NCBI GenBank assembly: GCA_002189035.1
Contig: CM007989.1
Coordinates: forward strand, 3,410,001 to 3,474,000
DNA: 64,000 nt
Reading direction: 5' to 3'
From: Utricularia gibba
Lineage: Eukaryota > Streptophyta > Magnoliopsida > Lamiales > Lentibulariaceae
This document shows positions 46,334-64,000 of the stretch, one piece after another (the first letter of the stretch is position 1; each line of letters opens with the position of its first letter). Below the pieces are notes generated by a model, which ran no database searches, was not told the origin of the DNA, and saw only the letters and a program-made list of their open reading frames with translations. The position numbers and the translations under genes are program-made.

Positions 46334-49300
46334 ATGGCGATTCATGCTCAAACCCCTGATATTTCCGGAGAAAGGCAGTCTGGTCAGGATGTTCGCACTC
46401 AGAATGGTAAACTATTCCTTCTTTTGCTCTTTGGAGTAATGCTTTGGAAAGGATGGGTGTGTGTATCTATTTTTCTAGTTATGGTGCTTTTATTTGCGCG
46501 TGTATGCAGTTGTGGCTTGCCAGGCGGTGGCGAACATTGTCAAATCTTCGCTTGGTCCTGTTGGCCTCGACAAGGTGTCGCTTTGTTTAGTATTTTTTTT
46601 TTCCGTTTACACGATTCCATGCTGAATTTGAAATGAATAAGTAATTTTGAGGTTTGCTATGCTGTTTCATTTATCATGAATTCGCGTGACTTGAGTCGCC
46701 AACTTAAGTTTTGGTTTTATGTTGGTTCAGTGCATGACACGGTAACAACAGGGCACGTATTGTATACGACACTCTAAAAATGCAATTTAAAAAAATAAAG
46801 AATTATCATTTGTATTTGATTTAAAAGTAAAACAATACGTTGTTTTGTATTATTCTTATACAACACTGAGACACACCATCATATAGTTTGCATTCTTGAT
46901 TTTTCTATGATCTGAAATTTATTTGCAGTATTATAATGGAAAAAGCAGCAGTATGAGATGATTTGATCTTGTCTTAGATCAGAAATGCTTGTGGGTGATG
47001 AAATTTATTTGCAGTATAATGAATTCACCTATTTTTTGCTTTACGTTTCAGATGCTTGTGGATGACATTGGTGACGTGACAATCACAAATGATGGTGCCA
47101 CTATATTGAAAATGCTTGAAGTAGAGCATCCTGCTGCCAAGGTGAATGAGTTTTGTATTTATCAGTTAGCATTGGAGAATATCCAACATAACTGCGTGCC
47201 TTGCCGTCCAGGTGCTAGTTGAGTTGGCTGAATTGCAAGACCGAGAAGTTGGTGATGGAACAACTTCTGTGGTCATCATAGCCGCAGAGTTGCTCAAGGT
47301 GCACATTCTGGATGTTGGTTGTCAGTATGAACTGTGGTGTTTAAATTTAAACCGCATTTATTGCAACTGACTGTTTTTGTTCCTTTCTTTATAATATTCT
47401 TCAGAGAGCTAATGATTTAGTGAGAAATAAGATCCATCCAACCTCTATTATAAGTGGATACAGAGTGAGCCCATAAACTTATTCTTCCTGTCCATTTTTT
47501 CTTATCTTTTGATTCATTTCATGGTTATTTTTCAGCTTGCAATGAGGGAAGCATGCAAATATGTAAATGAGAAACTCACATTGAAGGTCGAAAGCATATT
47601 CAAACTTGATATTTCTTTATCATTTGCGTATTGTTGGTGTTCTAGTGAGTATTCATTGAGTTTGCATATCGCATTTCTTGTCTTTAGAAGATTACTACAT
47701 CATTATTTCTCTTGAGAATCAAGAATCCTTTTTCTTATTCAGTGCTGTATTTTTCAAGGTTGAAAAGCTTGGAAAGGATTCCCTTATAAACTGCGCAAAG
47801 ACCTCCATGTCCTCAAAGTTGATAGGTGCTGATAGTGACTTCTTTGCAAACCTGGTTAGTTGAAGAATTCGGTTGGTCAAGATGACTCTTTAGTAATTAT
47901 ATGGTCTGTTGATGTACTTATGTACTCTTGCCCACATTTTCATGAAACTTCTTGAGCTTCTGTATTCATTTTTTTGTGAGGAATTAATGATGTTCTCAAT
48001 TTTTTTTTCATGGTGTATACTCAATGTAACTAATTTCAAATTAACGTTAGGTTGTAGAAGCTGTACAGGCTGTGAAAACAATAAATGATAGGGGCGAAGT
48101 CAGATGTCCAATCAAGGTAATATCAGCCATCAATATTGTATTTTGACTGTTAACTGTTCGCTGGATTTGCTTCCAAGTTGAAGTTCTGCGATGTGTAGAA
48201 CTCTAAATTCACTGATTCACGTTAAATCTGTGTGTTGTGAATTCATTTAGTGAGATTCAAAGTATTCAGGCGGTTATGAGAGAACTACCGCACACCGTGT
48301 GAATGAAGTTGCATTATCATCATTAAGTCTTTTTAATGATCTTCATGATCACAGGGAATCAACATTCTTAAAGCCCATGGAAAAAGTGCGAAAGACAGCT
48401 ATCTACTCAGAGGTTATGCCCTCAATACAGGGCGTGCAGCACAGGGGATGCCACTCAGGGTTGCCCCTGCTAGGATTGCCTGCCTGGAGTTTAATCTCCA
48501 GAAAACTAAAATGCAGATGGGTGTCCAAGTTCTAGTTACTGACCCCAGGGAGCTGGAAAAGATACGCCAGAGGTAGAGTTATTATCATTTTTCTCTTCTG
48601 GCTGTTCCACAGAAGTTGCAGAAGTTGTAGGCTTAGCATTCACCGTGTACGTGTAATGTTCTAAATGGAGGATTTTCCAGAGAAGCTGACATGACAAAGG
48701 AAAGAATTGAGAAGCTCCTTGACGCAGGAGCAAATGTCATTTTAACAACAAAGGGAATTGATGACATGGCACTCAAGGTGACGTGTGGCTCGGTTGTGTT
48801 TCGGGATGCTTCATATTTTTTCATGGTTTGAGGTCGATGTTTGATTTTGTCTTCCATTATGCAGTATTTTGTTGAGGCTGGTGCTATAGCCGTGAGACGA
48901 GTAAGAAAGGAAGATTTGCGGCACATTGCCAAGGCAACTGGTGCTACAGCGGTAACTATTCATTGCCTTTTTCATCTTTGTCCTTAAAAACACTCATGAG
49001 CTGTTGACTGCAGGTCTCAACATTTGCTGACATGGAAGGTGAAGAAGCTTTTGATTCTTCTCTTCTAGGTAATGCTGATGAGGTAGTTGAGGAGCGCATT
49101 GCAGATGATGATGTGATAATGATCAAGGGAACCAAAAACACAAGTGCGGTATGAAATTTCAGCTCGCTTGTATATAAGTTTTTCAGATCCTGGATTATTT
49201 ATGTTCTAGAATTGACTGATTAATGCATTTGCTTCAGCTTTCTTTAATCCTTCGAGGTGCCAATGACTTCATGCTTGACGAAATGGACCGTGCTATACAT

Positions 49301-50217
49301 GATGCGCTATGTATTGTCAAAAGAACTCTCGAATCAAATACTGTATGTGTCTCGTTTCATGTTATGAGTTATATCCTCGGCTAAATTGCCTCTTTTTTTT
49401 TTTTTAATTGTCGACTTCACATTGCAATCTTCGGCTTCCAGGTTGTTGCGGGAGGAGGTGCGGTGGAGGCTGCACTTTCTGTATACCTGGAGAACTTGGC
49501 TACAACTTTGGGATCCAGAGAGCAGCTGGCCATCGCAGAATTTGCTGAAGCCCTATTAATCATACCAAAGGTCTTTTTTCTTATTATACAAACTGCAATT
49601 TGTGATAGTTCTTTTGCTATTCTTATCCCTATCTAAAATGTTCAGGTGCTTGCCGTCAATGCTGCTAAAGACTCAACTGAGTTAGTAGCCAAGTTACAAG
49701 CTTACCACCATGCCGCACAGACCAAGGCTGGTAAAAAGCATTTGTCAAGGTACATATTTCCGACTCAGGCTACAGTGGTGATCATCTGGTTTCGTTCATT
49801 AAAGCTACTCAGAACCATCAAAAGCAGAATACCTAGTAACCTGGCACCAGATATACCGTGGCAGTATCTTCATTTTTCATCCTTTCTCTGCTTTGCTGAT
49901 ACTGAAATCCTAAATACCACAACTGGGGCTTCACCTGGTGACCCAACTCATTCCACAGCATGGGCCTGGACTTGGTGAATGGTACGGTCCGCAACAACCT
50001 TGAAGCCGGCGTCATCGAACCCACCATGAGCAAAGTAAAGATACTTCAGGTCAGTCTTTTACCTCCGTACCGCCCAATTTAAACAATGGGGAATTTCAAT
50101 CCAACTCCACTGCTTCTTTCTACCTGCCAGTTTGCCACAGAAGCAGCTATCACCATCCTTCGAATCGATGACATGATCAGGCTTGTGAAGGATGAATCCC
50201 AAAATGACGAAGATTGA
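46334..50217 (+). CDS. CCT1: T-complex protein 1 subunit alpha (CCT1/TCP-1 alpha)
   Basis: CCT1 is one of the eight subunits of the cytosolic chaperonin TRiC/CCT that folds actin, tubulin and other proteins with ATP. The gene has many exons on the plus strand. The first are 46334-46406, 46510-46574 and 47052-47141, and the last ends at 50217. Joined, they read from [17 protein letters not shown] through [40 protein letters not shown], the ATPase motif [86 protein letters not shown] and the end [12 protein letters not shown]. This is the full family length of about 545 residues. The ATG at 46334 lies just after the second copy of the duplicated promoter segment. I found no frame break in the exons I joined. 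It diverges from NOT1. Confidence 0.95.
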
Positions 50218-52146
50218 GCCAAAGCAAACTTTCCCAGTTCACCTGTGAATGCAAAGAAGCCATAGTTTTGACCTTGAATGCTGTCCTAGACTTCAAAACT
50301 CTTGTGGCTATGGATGCGTCGAACTTCCAGGCAAATTTTTTGCAAAATCAAAATGCGCATTTTGGATATTATTTTAATCCAAGGTGTTAATGAGGCATTC
50401 AATGCGCTGGATTTTTATCAGTATTTTAAAAAGAAAGGAATAATTGAGTTATTTTAATCGTCTAAATATAGAAAGCAGGCATGCAAGAGTGGATTAAAAA
50501 AGTGAAATTAAATTAAAAGCTTCCATTAAATGCCCAACAAGATTAGATCGCGGCATTGCTCCGACATTAATACTCCCTCTCTATGGTTTGTCGCTTTAGC
50601 GTTTTTAGGTTTAATATTACTACGTATTAACACACGTTTTTACCACAACTGCAAACAAAATAATTGACCCCCAGTTCCATAATTAATTATTAATAATAAC
50701 CCCCACCCTCCAATTATTTAATTTCTTCCCCCCTCAATTATCCCCCTTGTAAATGTTGTCCATTTATTTCTGTTCAAACTTCCCCCTTACCTCCCTATAC
50801 CCCCACCATGCCCCCCCTCCCTCCTTGAAATAAATATTCATCCCTTCTTTTTTTTTGCTTATGCTCAGAGTTGTAAAGGCACATGTAGCAAAAAAAAAAA
50901 AAAAAAAAATTCTGTAACATGATGATTTGAATACACTTTTGGTACATGGATTTGTATGGGTTTGACAGTAAAATCACGTTTAATACATGAGTTACATGCG
51001 ATCAAACATAAACTCGCATATTTTTCACATACTTGGTTGAAACCCATTTTTGCCAGTTTACATAATCCGAGGGGAGGGGGTTAATTTATGTAAGCACATC
51101 CCACATCTATTCATTTTGCACCTTAACCTAGTGCATTTGAAAAGAGATCCCTCAGAACACAATTTCACACCTACTTGAGTCTAACAATGTGTTGAGAACA
51201 TAAAATATCTGGGGATTGCACCTACTTGAGTCTAACAATGTGGTTGGAATTTAGGGTTTAGGATTTAGAACTTATGGTTGTATGATGAAGGGAGCTTTTG
51301 AGAAAATTTTAATTGAATTGTCTTACATTACAAAATATTTATAATAGGGTTTGAGTTAAATTTAAATTATTTTAAAGTATAAAAAATAAATCAAAATTTT
51401 ATTATAATTTAAATTTTTTATGTGATTTAAAAGTTTGATGTTGAGGTCACCTCTAAATTCATTATTTATAATCATTTCTTTGGTCAGTGGAAGTAGATGG
51501 GGGTAGAAGGGTGAAATTGATGGGACCCACAGACAGAAGCAATCAACCAAGTAACAGCCTTCATTCATTCACTCCCTCCCCCTGGAATCTTCCACTCCAA
51601 GTAAAAAAAAATGGTGGGTAGAAAAAATTCTGCTTTTCATTTTATATTTTTTTACCCCTTCGTTTTTAACCATTTACGGCTTGCGGTCCTTGGGGTATAC
51701 CATGGCGCAGCATCGAGCATGGCGTCTCCTGTCGTATCCCGACTCTTCTTCCCAAATGGGAATCGCCACTTGCATTCACTTTGTGTGTTGTCTCCTGGTT
51801 TTTTTTTGTTTTTTTTTGCTGGTAAATCTTCAAGGGAAGGGGAGTTATGGTGTGAAAAATGTAAGTAACTGTGGTGGGAGGGATGGGGTTAGGCATGCAA
51901 GTGGGGAAGCACAGAAACTGGAACACGAAGGTACAATTTTTTCAGAGCCGATCGTGGTACAATGTAAGGAAAAAGCGTGATCGGATAATGTGGCAGTGAA
52001 ACTGAAATCCAGACAAAAGGGTTGATGAAACTAAAGCAGTTGAGTGGCAAGAGTGAAGAACGAGCTTCCAGTTCTTGAGTCTTCATCTTCTTCACTGTGT
52101 TATTTTTCCTCTACTTCTTCTTCTCCTTCTTCTTAAGGTTGTGCGA
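50218..52146. other. Intergenic region downstream of CCT1
   Basis: 1.9 kb between the stop codons of CCT1 (plus) and SPL8 (minus), so both sides are 3' flanks. A C-rich stretch lies at about 50750-50830 and an A run near 50890. A 24-bp direct repeat (core cacctacttgagtctaacaa) occurs near 51168 and again near 51220. No coding region was supported. Confidence 0.5.
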
Positions 52147-53231
52147 TCAGTCGTTGGAGTAAAACAGTGAGCTTGTGGAGGCTGTGGAGGACGTGGTGCA
52201 TCCTCCGGCGTAGGATCTGTGAGGTGGATGGTCTAGGGAAATCGCCGCCGTGAGAGAGGAGGAATGTTGGCCGGATTCCGGAGGCGACCCTGAGAAGGAA
52301 AAGTTTTGATTTTTGTTGTTGGGTTGATGCATGGAATGTTGAGATCTAAAATCTCGATCACTGACTTGACATGTTTTCCGATGGGGAATTTGCATCCGAA
52401 GTGTTTTCGATATGGGATTTACTAGTTTCCTCATTGGCCCGCTGTGATTTCCGGCGACGGCGGTTGTGGTCCGCTAGCCTTTTCCGGCAACTCCTCTTCC
52501 CGTTGTCGAACTCTGACAGCACGTGAAATCTGAAAACTCCCACAACAAAGAAGATAAGTAAATCTAAAACAACGTGTACGAGGAATAAAGAAAAGAAAGG
52601 CCAAGCTTAGAAAAGTAAAAAAAAAAAAAAAAAAAACCACAGCAATTAACCTGCTGCATTGTTGACAGAACCTCTGAGTGAGGCCGCCGACGACGACGGT
52701 TCCTGCTTTCGAGTGAAACTCACAAACCTTATGCCGGCGGTGGTAGTGCTTAGCGTGGCTGAGGTCGGCGTTGCAGCCCTCAGCTTGGCACCGTGGAACA
52801 TTGACGGTACCGGTGTCTAGAATTCTCGACCGGCGGTAGAGGCGGCTGAGGAAATCATCCTCGGCCGAAGCGAAATAAGTCCGGCCACCGAGATTCAAAC
52901 CTAAACGGCTGCTAAAGTCAAATCCGCTGCCGGCGGGTTCTGATTTTGGCACCACCATGTATCCCATCGGAAAGCTCGGTTCAAGGGTCAGCATTGACGG
53001 ATTCTGGTACGGCGGCACAGCAGGAGCCTCGTAGAAACCTTGAAAATTAGCAGTAGGGTTTCCATGAAACGGTAGCGAGTTCGGAGCTCCGGCGACGGCA
53101 CCGAACTGAACCTCAGGTATCCCGTAGTTTGCAGCTTCAGAGTAACTCTGTACACCGTAGGGGTCATAAACATGGTGGTTATCGGAATCCTGGCCGGTTT
53201 CCTCGCCGGAAACCCATCCATAATCCAACAT
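52147..53231 (-). CDS. SPL8: SBP-box transcription factor SPL8
   Basis: SPL8 is an SBP-domain regulator needed for anther and fruit development in Arabidopsis. Exons 53231-52651, 52529-52366 and 52289-52147 sum to 888 nt (295 residues) without a stop. The SPL8-specific segment [22 protein letters not shown] leads into the SBP domain ([70 protein letters not shown] in shorter pieces). Its Zn-binding Cys/His and basic nuclear signal are complete. The tail [19 protein letters not shown]...TSSLFYSND matches known SPL8 ends and fixes the small third exon. If the second intron (52365-52290) is kept, the protein ends 9 codons after SDANS. I see no miR156 site, as expected for SPL8. The ATG at 53231 (MLDYGW) is the first in frame. 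Confidence 0.92.
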
Positions 53232-56200
53232 CCTTATTTTCTAAAAGAACCAAAACCCAGATCACAAAACACGGAGAGGAACAAAATCCCAACGGAAAAC
53301 AAAAACTACGTACAAGAAGGAGAGGAAATTCGTCAGCTTTATGCAAGGAAGAAAGTGGGGGAGTACAGAAACAGAAAGGCTGTAAAAAATGCTACCTTTC
53401 TTCTTCCTCTTCTTTCAGTGTAACTCTAGAGCAAGAAAACGAAATGGCCTTAGGAAAAAAGCAAGCTTAAAGAGTAGTAACTGATGATATCCCAGAAATT
53501 TGATGTTATTCCCGACATTGGAAGCAGAGTGAAGATTGCCTGCAATGCGGGTTTCCTGTGAGAGAGAAGAGCAACTATGAAATTCAAAAACCCTAAAACT
53601 AAGAAATGGAGCACACACACTTACATTTTACATTTGCATTTTTTTTTATTTCTTCTTTTGTTGTCTGTAAAACAGCATCTTTTTTTGTTTCCATTCTCTC
53701 TCTAGACCTCAGCAAAGAGACCGAACAAGAGTTAGGCCGCTTCGACAGCCTGTCCATCATTTTGCATCGTCACCGAAATTACCTTTTCACCCTTCGCAGA
53801 CCCATGAAACTACTACATGTGAACCCAATTTTTCTTACAAAAAAAAGTTGAATTTTCCTTCTGGTTAGCATTTGAACACGCCACGAGACAACTTCTTAAA
53901 GATGTCTGGTTTCCGCAGAAGACTCGGGTTTTGTTAGGAGCGAGCGCCCATGTAATAACATCAGCATATCCGACAGTTCAGTGTCTGGGTTCATCGACCT
54001 TTCGAGCGCCCAAGAACGAAAGAAACCCTACTTCTTACAAGGCAAGTAATCATCGGAGAATGAAAGAAACTCGTGAGAGTGCGTGTCCGCGCCTCGTAGA
54101 ACAAAAAGACCGCCTGGATTTCATTAATCATGTGCGCTGTGGGCCTGCACGCGGAAAGGCGGCGCGTGTAGTCCTCAGTGCCGGGCCAACTGGCTTACAT
54201 TTCAGACTCATTGGTATTCGCGAACAGAAGAAGAGCTACGTGGGAGGAGTTGTGTTGAGGCAAAGAGCCCTGGCGACGGCGCGTGGGCCGCACCGCCAAA
54301 GACGGTGGGGACGCCAGTCGGTGTTTGTGAAAACACCGACATGGGCGTTGACTGTGGGTGTTTGCCGGTGACTCCAAGTCTGGGGACTACTTCTCTAATT
54401 AAATAATTATCCCCACTAATCATTGGGTCAACATCATCATGTGCAACAAAAAATATCAATATTTAAATTAAGAAAAAAGTATTGAGATTTGGATAAGATG
54501 GACGACCCTGCCCTCACCATGATTGGATGGGTGGATCAGATCATACCTTCAACAAGTCCCAATAACATGGGACTGATCCAACATAACATGTAACTTCTCT
54601 TGCCCCAATATTGTCACATTATGGTATTTGAGTGATAAAATTAATATTTTTTATTAAATATATGTGAGAATATGATAATGATCACTTTTTTAAATTAACC
54701 TCTAACTGCTATGATCTGACACATGATATAATGATACAATTAGCGGACCTTAATGGGCTGGGTGATGTGTCGCATTTTAGGACAGGATGCACAAACTACA
54801 TTCTGTCCTTAAGCTTGAATTTTCTGCACTAGCAGGTATCATTGTCACATATATTATAATTTGGCAAAGGATTGTTTTTTTTAATCATATGATAAGACAT
54901 TATATTTCAAATTTCCCAGTGACCATAAATACGGGTGGGACCCACGACATTAAATTGCATTTATTTGATGCAAAAGGCATCTCGCCCCCCTCCCGCACAG
55001 AATTACCATTTGGACTAGGAGATTCTCTTGTTTGAAATCAGGGACACGGCGAGACACGGGTACAAGGAGGTGTAAGGGTGGGGGGTCATCCCAGGACACG
55101 GGGACACGATTTGAAGGGTGGGGGTCATCCCAGGACACGGGGACACGATTTGAAGGGTGGGGAGTCCAATTAAGATACAACCATGGCCGGTACTTAGCTC
55201 CGGTGGTGGCACAGAAAACCATTCGAACTGATGGAGGCCGATTTGGTTTACAGGCAGCAGGGAGGCGTTGGGCACCTGAGTGTTGGTACATGAAACTCCG
55301 GGCATTTTGATGATATTCCGATGGCAGGGCAGGGCTCGGGGCAATGATTTTCTCTGGTTGTGGTTGAAAATGAGGACTCACAAATCCAACACAAGAGACA
55401 AGAGAAGCATCTAGAGCTCTGAAATTTGTCAGGTGAAAGCAACTTGGTGCACATGTTGATAGTCCTTATTGGTGTATGCACAATCACTCATTCATGCATG
55501 AGGGATGGGGTCATTTTGACAAGGAGGTTTCTCCCATCATTGCTGCTTACTTCCCATGTCTTTCAGATGATGGGTGTAATAAAGGGTTTGTTCTATTCTG
55601 AATCCACTCTTAATTCTTGAATTCAATCACAGCAATTTCTGTGTAGACCATGGGAGCTTTTTGTTCATTGGAAATAATGTTATGAAATGTGTGTTTGGTA
55701 TGAGTGTTGGGATTTAGAAGGTATGGATTTGTAATCCCATCCCTCATTGAAATATCATTGGATTAGGGCATTTAAATATGTTATGAAATGTTTTAGTAGG
55801 AATATAGGGATAGGATAAGAATGTGTGGATGAAATAAAATATCTTTAATTAATGAATTATAACCTGAATATATATATTTTGTTTATACAAAAATACAACT
55901 ATATTTTTATTATTTTTTAATGTAAATAAAAAACCAAATGAAGTATAAAAAAGTGGGATATGTAATGTAAAAATGTCTCAAAATTTAAGAATATTAAATT
56001 TTTTTAAAAAGATAAATTTAAAAAAAGATCTTCTATATTTAAAAAGTACTTGAGTTTTTATTGAAGCATGATCTCTCAACTTCTAAAAAAAAAATGAAGT
56101 ATTTAGAAATACTTCTATTAAAATTGCAACTCCACCAAATAGATTCTTCTTAAATTTCTGGAAAATAACCTCTCTTCTGCATTTCTGGTGAAATACTTGA

Positions 56201-57626
56201 ATCTGGTCTCTGGATGAATCATGGTGTGGGTTTGATTGGTTCAACCTACCTGATTCGCGACGCCGAGAAAGGTATCACTCATTACTCTCAATCCCCTCCT
56301 ACCACCCGCAATCCCAATCCCAATCCCTTCTTTCTATTCTAGCTTTGGTGACAACACACATTTGTCCATTCATATCTCGTGATTGACAACAATGGAGTTA
56401 GTGGGTGATGGGGTGGGTGGGTGGCTGGTAGTCGAATGCCAAATTTACGAAAAAACGAGTATGATGATGAACTGGGTCTACGACTTGTGTCGAGAAGTGG
56501 GGATGGGGAGGTTGAATGTGTGACCTAACGCATATCACCTGTGGGAGGGATATCTGATGGGGCCGGTTGAAAATAAAGGTAGGGCTTTTGCCCAATGGGG
56601 CAATTTAGGGTTTGGAATTGATTGCACCGCACCAGAATTTCATTGCTGGTTTAACTTCCTCCGGACCCATTACACATGTTATGTGGAACACGAGCAAATT
56701 GACTCGTATTTATTGCACCACTCGCCTCTGTGCGCTCTCTCTCGGCTTATAGAATATCATAATTGCGTTTTTCTTACAGCTTAGGTCCAGCTTTAGCTCC
56801 CATTTTTGTTGCCACATTTTGGTCGGAAGCAGTTGCTCCTTCACCAGCAGACTCATGGTGAGTTGATTTGTATGAAAAAAAACATGCAAATATTGAGATC
56901 ACAGCCATTCAACGTGATGTTTCGTGTTGTTTCAGTGCATTGGACTGACAGTCAAATTGCATAATGCTAAGGAATTCCATTGAGAAGGACCACACGGAAG
57001 TGTGATCTGCTCATCATGAAGAACAATGGCTGGATTGGTGGTCAGAGAAACAGAGAGTGGGTGTGCACATAACTACCAGGCAGTGAATTTGGCTGCCTTC
57101 TCTATCTGCAAATGCACAATACCGCTCCGCTCCCCAGAAAAAAAGAGCCATTTTTTTCCCTGGACAAGTCTACATCTCAGTTCAGATCGGAGATCATAGA
57201 GGTATATGCAGTGTGATGACTTTCCTGACTACCAGAGTAACATCCCAAGCCCCATGCACGAGATACTGTGTCATGTCTTGTTGTGGAGTAAACGAAACAG
57301 GGACCTGGAACTGGAGATGGGTGAGCAGAAATGAAGGGGATGTGGAATCTGTTCATTCATAATGCAGGAAGCTCAAGCACAGCTGAAGTTAGAAAAACAC
57401 AATGCCAGATATCAAGAAGCTCAAATTCGCAATATCTTTTCCCTGGCTCAGGCAGACTCTATCTGCTTTATGGATAAAGATATGGAGTTCATGAATCATA
57501 TCCTAGGCTTTGACGACAACAAATCCGGTATGGGCTCCCTTCCGGAGCCAAAAATGATCTCTCAGGCTAACTACATGTACCCAGATATCGTATCGTACAC
57601 GGGCTCGAACTCATCGTTGTGTTGTA
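53232..57626. other. 4.4-kb intergenic region without a supported gene
   Basis: SPL8 promoter side (53232 to about 54400) and the 3' flank of mitochondrial EF-G. A more GC-rich part lies at about 53930-54370. A 39-40-bp tandem repeat lies at 55076-55163. About 55730-56160 is AT-rich. A segment at 57362-57620 looks coding-like on the plus strand, but its right end runs over the last EF-G exon, so I do not call it. No RNA gene was seen. Confidence 0.45.
55076..55163. repeat. Tandem repeat, 39-40 bp unit, two full copies plus a partial one
   Basis: The unit begins gggtgggggtcatcccagga and ends cgatttgaa. Copies are at 55076-55115 (one G longer) and 55116-55154, with a partial third start at 55155. 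A looser relative (gacacgg repeats) lies just upstream at about 55042-55060. Confidence 0.93.
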
Positions 57627-62336
<4,710 letters not shown>

Positions 62337-62750
62337 CTTGATATGTATGCTCACTCAATCACTACCTAGCACCCCAACACTGTAATGTCGAGGAAGAATA
62401 TGGAATCAATAAATTGTTCGGCAAAAATTCAACCTTTTCAACAAAACCCGACGCCCTTGTCGTCTGCAAGGGTTTTGTTCAAGAGTTAAAGACTAGGGAT
62501 TTCTCTCCACTTCCATAAACCCTGAACCAGGACTAGGAAAAGGTCCCTTTTTTAATAATAACAAATCGCAGATTTTTATTGTATATAAAACTGAAGTGCT
62601 ATAGATTGAGCTTTGCAGACAAACTGCACAAAAGAATGTGCGCCAACAATACCTGAACACACAGTGCACAAACATCTTGTTAGTTTCAGTACAAGTAATG
62701 GTAGCAAACAGCAAATGAGTAGTGGCTGGTGTGAATGAAGTGATCAATCT
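62337..62750. other. Intergenic: EF-G promoter side / MYB 3' side
   Basis: A 414-base gap between two minus-strand genes. It should hold the EF-G promoter and the MYB 3' UTR. I see no other feature. Confidence 0.5.
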
Positions 62751-63634
62751 CTAAGACCATTTTGATGGGCTTGGAAGAGGCTCAATCTCATCAAACATAT
62801 CCATAGGAGGGAAGTCATCTATGAAGCTGTCTATCGACACCAGGTCGAAGCTCTCGATCTTCACTTCATTGGCTCGAGTGTTCATGTTGATGTCGTAAAG
62901 AGGCTGTCCGAAGGGGATGTGAACACCAGAAGTCGGTTCAACCAAATGATTAAAAACATCCATGAAACATGGATCTCCAAGTCTGGTTGTGGCATCTTGG
63001 CTTCCTAGGAAATCCTGTTGCACATGGAAGGACGAAGGGAATGGGAGACCAGCTTGCGACTCTGAGAACATCTTCTTTTCGTCGAAGAAGTCAAAGTGGA
63101 ATGCGGTGTTTCCGCAGAAGCAGCTGATTGGTCGGACGAGCCCTGGTAAGGGAGCATCTTCAAGTGTTCCTGATTCTGATGAGTTCAAACTCATGGCCTG
63201 CAAAAACACATGCTTAGCACTCCTCCCGGTTAATCGGATCCATTTCAACAAAAGAGGAAAAACCAAGAGAATAAAAACGGTAGCATAGAACTTCATTTGA
63301 ACCGCATCATTTTTAGCTTCTCTGGCATACATACAGATCTAGGATAGAAGAATCCTTTTGCAAAAATAGGAAACGGGCTCTTTTCACCTGTGCGCAAGGA
63401 GCAACGGGAAAAGCAGGGGCTTTTACTTCATGGATGCTACTCGAAGCCTTGTTTGGTCGCATCAGTGATGCCCCCTGCAATCGTGAGAGCCTCTTCTGCC
63501 TGCTACTCCAAAAGTTCTTGACATCATTGTCAGTTCTTCCAGTCAAGTAAGTTGCAATCTTCGCCCATTTGTTCCCAAATTGTGCTTGCAAATCAAGCAC
63601 AATTCTCTCTTCACTGGGTGAGAACTTCACCCCA
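62751..63634 (-). CDS. DUO1: R2R3-MYB transcription factor, DUO1-like (3' part; runs off right edge)
   Basis: Exons 63634-63388 and 63197-62751 were read on the minus strand. The first starts inside the linker before R3 (..GVKFSPSEERIVLDLQ), so the R2 repeat and start codon lie right of the window; 63635-64000 looks like intron. R3 reads FGNKWAKIATYLTGRTDNDVKNFWSSRQKRL in pieces. The stretch DNDVKNFWSSRQKRL is typical of DUO POLLEN1-type MYBs, which drive male germline development, and differs from the usual NEIKNYWNTH of other R2R3-MYBs. The C-terminal end carries DSFIDDFPPMDMFDEIEPLPSPS, an acidic tail that may be an activation region. The exact clade is inferred; the partial repeat is enough for MYB but not for final naming. 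Confidence 0.8.
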
Positions 63635-64000
63635 CTGTAGCAACATCAATCAAGAAGAATCCGTCAAACATCTGCATTACCTTATATTGTGATCAACACC
63701 ATATACACTTAACATAACAGGAACAGGATTACTCAGGCATTTCGTCATACACATGACCAACAGAACAAACACCTAAACAAAAAGCATCTGAGCTTTGTCG
63801 TAGATGAATCTCAAGCAGGTCAACGCACTTGATAAAGAACACAAAAATCACATTTCTTCTCCAACAGCAAAAACCATAACGAACTACATCAAGAAAACAA
63901 CGGGCAGAGAGTGCACAATCAGGGTAAAAAGAAGCATCAACATCAAAAAATTAACCAAAACAAACCAGGTAAAAAGAACAATTTTCACTTCATACTTCTT
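63635..64000 (-). other. Intron of the MYB gene
   Basis: Read on the minus strand, the acceptor ctacag at 63640-63635 precedes the R3 exon. The rest to the window end shows no MYB exon in any frame. It is likely one intron, with the R2 part outside the window. Confidence 0.6.

Noticed and set aside
53931-54371. 146-codon plus-strand frame in a GC-rich stretch
   Set aside because: It starts at TTG, has no conserved motif and random-like composition. Probably chance in GC-rich DNA.

Overview
The window is nuclear DNA from a flowering plant, probably a eudicot, although the species cannot be fixed from sequence alone. The evidence is many GT..AG introns that are AT-rich, plant-only gene families (type I MADS, GRAS/HAM with a miR171 site, SBP-box SPL8, ZAT C2H2, DUF641/GIL1, PMEI-pectinesterases), a chloroplast-targeted transketolase, and a decayed insertion of chloroplast rpoC2 DNA.

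Layout from left to right: the 5' half of a plastid transketolase gene (minus, runs off the left edge); RAD51C (minus, nine exons, complete); two tandem intronless M-gamma MADS-box genes (minus); two tandem pectin methylesterases with PMEI pro-domains (plus); a DUF641/GIL1-like gene (minus); a VAP27-type ER-membrane tether (plus); a 61-residue one-TM protein (minus); a HAM-type GRAS gene with a miR171 target site (plus); a junk-rich stretch with the rpoC2 insertion (about 23.4-27.7 kb); two ZAT-type C2H2 repressors (minus); the 13.7-kb CCR4-NOT scaffold NOT1 (minus); the chaperonin subunit CCT1 (plus), divergent from NOT1 across a short promoter that holds an identical 108-bp duplication; SPL8 (minus); about 4.4 kb with no gene; mitochondrial elongation factor G (minus); and the 3' part of a DUO1-like R2R3-MYB gene (minus, runs off the right edge).

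The genes are not an operon or one pathway. They are a normal plant mixture of housekeeping genes (transketolase, RAD51C, NOT1, CCT1, mtEF-G) and developmental regulators (MADS, HAM, ZAT, SPL8, MYB), plus a local PME duplication. I found no CRISPR, phage, operon-like or otherwise new system. The observations most worth checking are: three separate genes (VAP27, HAM, NOT1) each lose their reading frame in a way that one extra G in a short G run would repair, which suggests assembly errors or real lesions; the fresh duplication in the NOT1/CCT1 promoter; the rpoC2 insertion with its own 118-bp duplication; and intron loss plus processing-site change between the PME twins.

Exon limits were read by eye from GT/AG sites and conserved protein context. 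For RAD51C, both PMEs and SPL8 the summed exon lengths are divisible by three with no internal stop, which supports those models.
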